Shown: positions 62,590 to 64,000 of the stretch, in pieces
Layout: the number at the start of each line of letters is the position of its first letter
Position numbering within the stretch: the stretch's first letter is position 1
NCBI GenBank assembly: GCA_021613535.1
Contig: CP075496.1
Span: forward strand, 8,060,001 to 8,124,000
Length of the DNA: 64,000 bases
From: Adineta vaga
Taxonomy: Eukaryota; Rotifera
Reading direction: 5' to 3'
Notes under the pieces: model-generated
Database searches by the model: none
The model's input: only the letters and a program-made list of their open reading frames with translations
Told to the model about the DNA's origin: nothing
Made by a program: the position numbers and the translations under genes

Positions 62590-62851
62590 AATTATTGTTT
62601 TGTTTTTTATACCTTTTTTTTCAATCTATCTATCCATGAACATTAAAAAATCAAAAAAATTGTTTGATTAAATATATACATATATCAATAATCGTTACTC
62701 CGAATAACGATTTTATTCATGACGAAAAATACCATTCTTTTGCAAAATGCTTATCATTACACACGTGTATATTTCATCCTTTTCTCCTATCAACAACACT
62801 AACTTTCTAATCGCATGTTGTGTGTCATCATTCTATTTACTTTTGTATAGT

Positions 62852-64000
62852 ATGTCGTTTCATATAACAATTATTGGTGGTGGTATTATCGGTTTGACGA
62901 CTGCCTGTACTTTATTGAAAGAATATTCATCAAATTCACATTTACAATTAGTTATCATTAGTGAAACGTTTTCACCCGAAACAACAGCTGATATTTCGGC
63001 AGGCTATTGGGAACCTTATGGACTTGAAACTATCGACGAACGAACACTTCGTTGGGCTGGATATACATATGATATATATGTTAGTGAATTTTTTTCTACA
63101 AAAGCAGCTCGAGCTGGAATTATGAAAATGCCTGCATATACATTATACGGTTTCAATGGTCAGAGTAGAGGTAAAAATATGCTTAAACCAACGTTTTCAA
63201 CACTAGTTCGACATTTCCGAATGTTAAATGAACATGAAATGGGAATGTTTGATCATTTAAATCCAACTTCTGGCTTTGTTATGTCAACAATAGCTGTCGA
63301 AGTTCGTTATTATCTACATGAATTACGTCGTTTTCTCTCACAAGATTCACGTGTGAAATTTATTCATAAGAAAATTTCATCTTTTCACGAATTAAACAAT
63401 CAAACAAATCTAATTGTTAATTGTACTGGTATAGGAGCACGACAACTTGCTAATGATCTAACCGTTCGACCTGCACGTGGACAAGTAATTTGACATTATT
63501 CGTTAATAAACTATTGAAAAATATTTCAATATTTAGGTAATTCGTATTCATGCACCATGGATAAAAGCTGCTTATAATTTTGATACAGATGAAGGTGAAG
63601 GATATATTATACCTCAAGCAAATTGCGTTGTTCTAGGTGGTACATTTCAATTGAATGATTGGAATACGACAATTGTTAAAAGTGATACAAAGAAAATTCT
63701 TCGTATGTGTGCGAAATGTTTACCAGCATTAGAACAAGTTCATCATGGTAAAGTTCAAGTCGGCCTTCGACCTTATCGAGATGATGGTGTACGACTTGAA
63801 CATGAGAAAACAAGTAATGGTATGGATATTATACATTGTTATGGACATTCTGGTTCAGGTGTTACTCTTGCTTGGGGTTGTGCAAGAGATGTTGTGGAAA
63901 TTATGAAAACAATTTTACCCGTTGCTGAATTACAACAATCAGAAAATGAAATACCATTACATGAACAATTATGGCGTTTAGTAGAAAATAAAAATAGTAA
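62852..64000 (+). CDS. DDO: D-aspartate oxidase (DDO/DAO family), 3' end cut by the window
   Basis: Exons 62852-63484 and 63537 to the window end; about 365 codons are visible and the stop is beyond the edge. FAD-binding Rossmann motif HITIIGGGIIGLTTACTLL at the N-terminus, then FSPETTADISAGYWEPYG, NCTGIGARQLAND, RPARGQVIRIHAPW, GGTFQLNDWNT, GLRPYRDDGVRLE and YGHSGSGVTLAWGCA near the end. GARQLA and VGLRPYR favour D-aspartate over D-amino-acid oxidase. The enzyme oxidises acidic D-amino acids in peroxisomes, making hydrogen peroxide; a C-terminal SKL/SNL-type signal would lie outside. The ATG at 62852 was chosen because the acceptor-like TTGTATAG ends one base before it; the frame open from 62747 lacks family likeness before this Met. 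The gene starts 262 bp after SIRT2. Confidence 0.92.

Noticed and set aside
62747-62851. Longer N-terminus for D-aspartate oxidase from the ATG at 62747
   Set aside because: The added residues are hydrophobic and unlike the family, and an acceptor-like TTGTATAG ends right before the ATG at 62852.

Overview
This window is nuclear DNA of a small, gene-dense, AT-rich invertebrate. Coding exons are joined by introns of mostly 35-70 nt with GT..AG ends. Every recognisable protein is metazoan: MANEA, ARHGAP20-like RhoGAP, VPS37, VPS11, CISD3, eL36, eL28, VKOR, EDEM, MFSD11, SIRT2 and D-aspartate oxidase. Short introns, tight spacing, splice-acceptor-like motifs just before several start codons, a cluster of divergent nuclear receptors and worn partial duplicates together fit a bdelloid rotifer best. 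That is an inference from genome style, not from a marker gene. All exon chains were built by hand from reading frame, intron phase and remembered family patterns; no alignment was run.

Layout. 1-13 kb (+): end of a Golgi endomannosidase, a RhoGAP gene with one frame break, then VPS37 (ESCRT-I) and VPS11 (HOPS/CORVET) 35 bp apart like an operon. 13-19 kb: a CUB/LDLa membrane protein (-), then a large Cys-rich type I membrane protein (+) with a CatSper-auxiliary-subunit feel. 21-25 kb: a Myb/SANT-like DNA-binding protein, CISD3 (-), eL36 and a damaged-looking POLR2K copy. 25.7-34.7 kb: immunoglobulin genes. One has signal peptide, two Ig domains and a chitin-binding-like module, the architecture of chordate VCBPs. 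A second Ig pair follows, then a TMEM272-like gene, then a lachesin/IgLON-like gene (-).

35-49 kb is the accessory part. Three nuclear receptors with an atypical P-box lie on the minus strand, with two receptor relics. A palindromic MITE-like element occurs twice, in inverted orientation, bounding a 4 kb interval of different composition that holds a 5'-incomplete membrane-protein gene. 50.6-64 kb is housekeeping again: VKOR and EDEM (-), eL28 (+), MFSD11 (-), then a + strand run of a SAM-domain protein, SIRT2 and D-aspartate oxidase, the last running off the window.

Functional links: VPS37/VPS11 serve endolysosomal traffic; MANEA and EDEM serve glycoprotein processing and ER quality control; VKOR is an ER redox enzyme. 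The most noteworthy items are the VCBP-like gene, the receptor cluster with its relics and MITE, and the signs of spliced-leader-type gene organisation.
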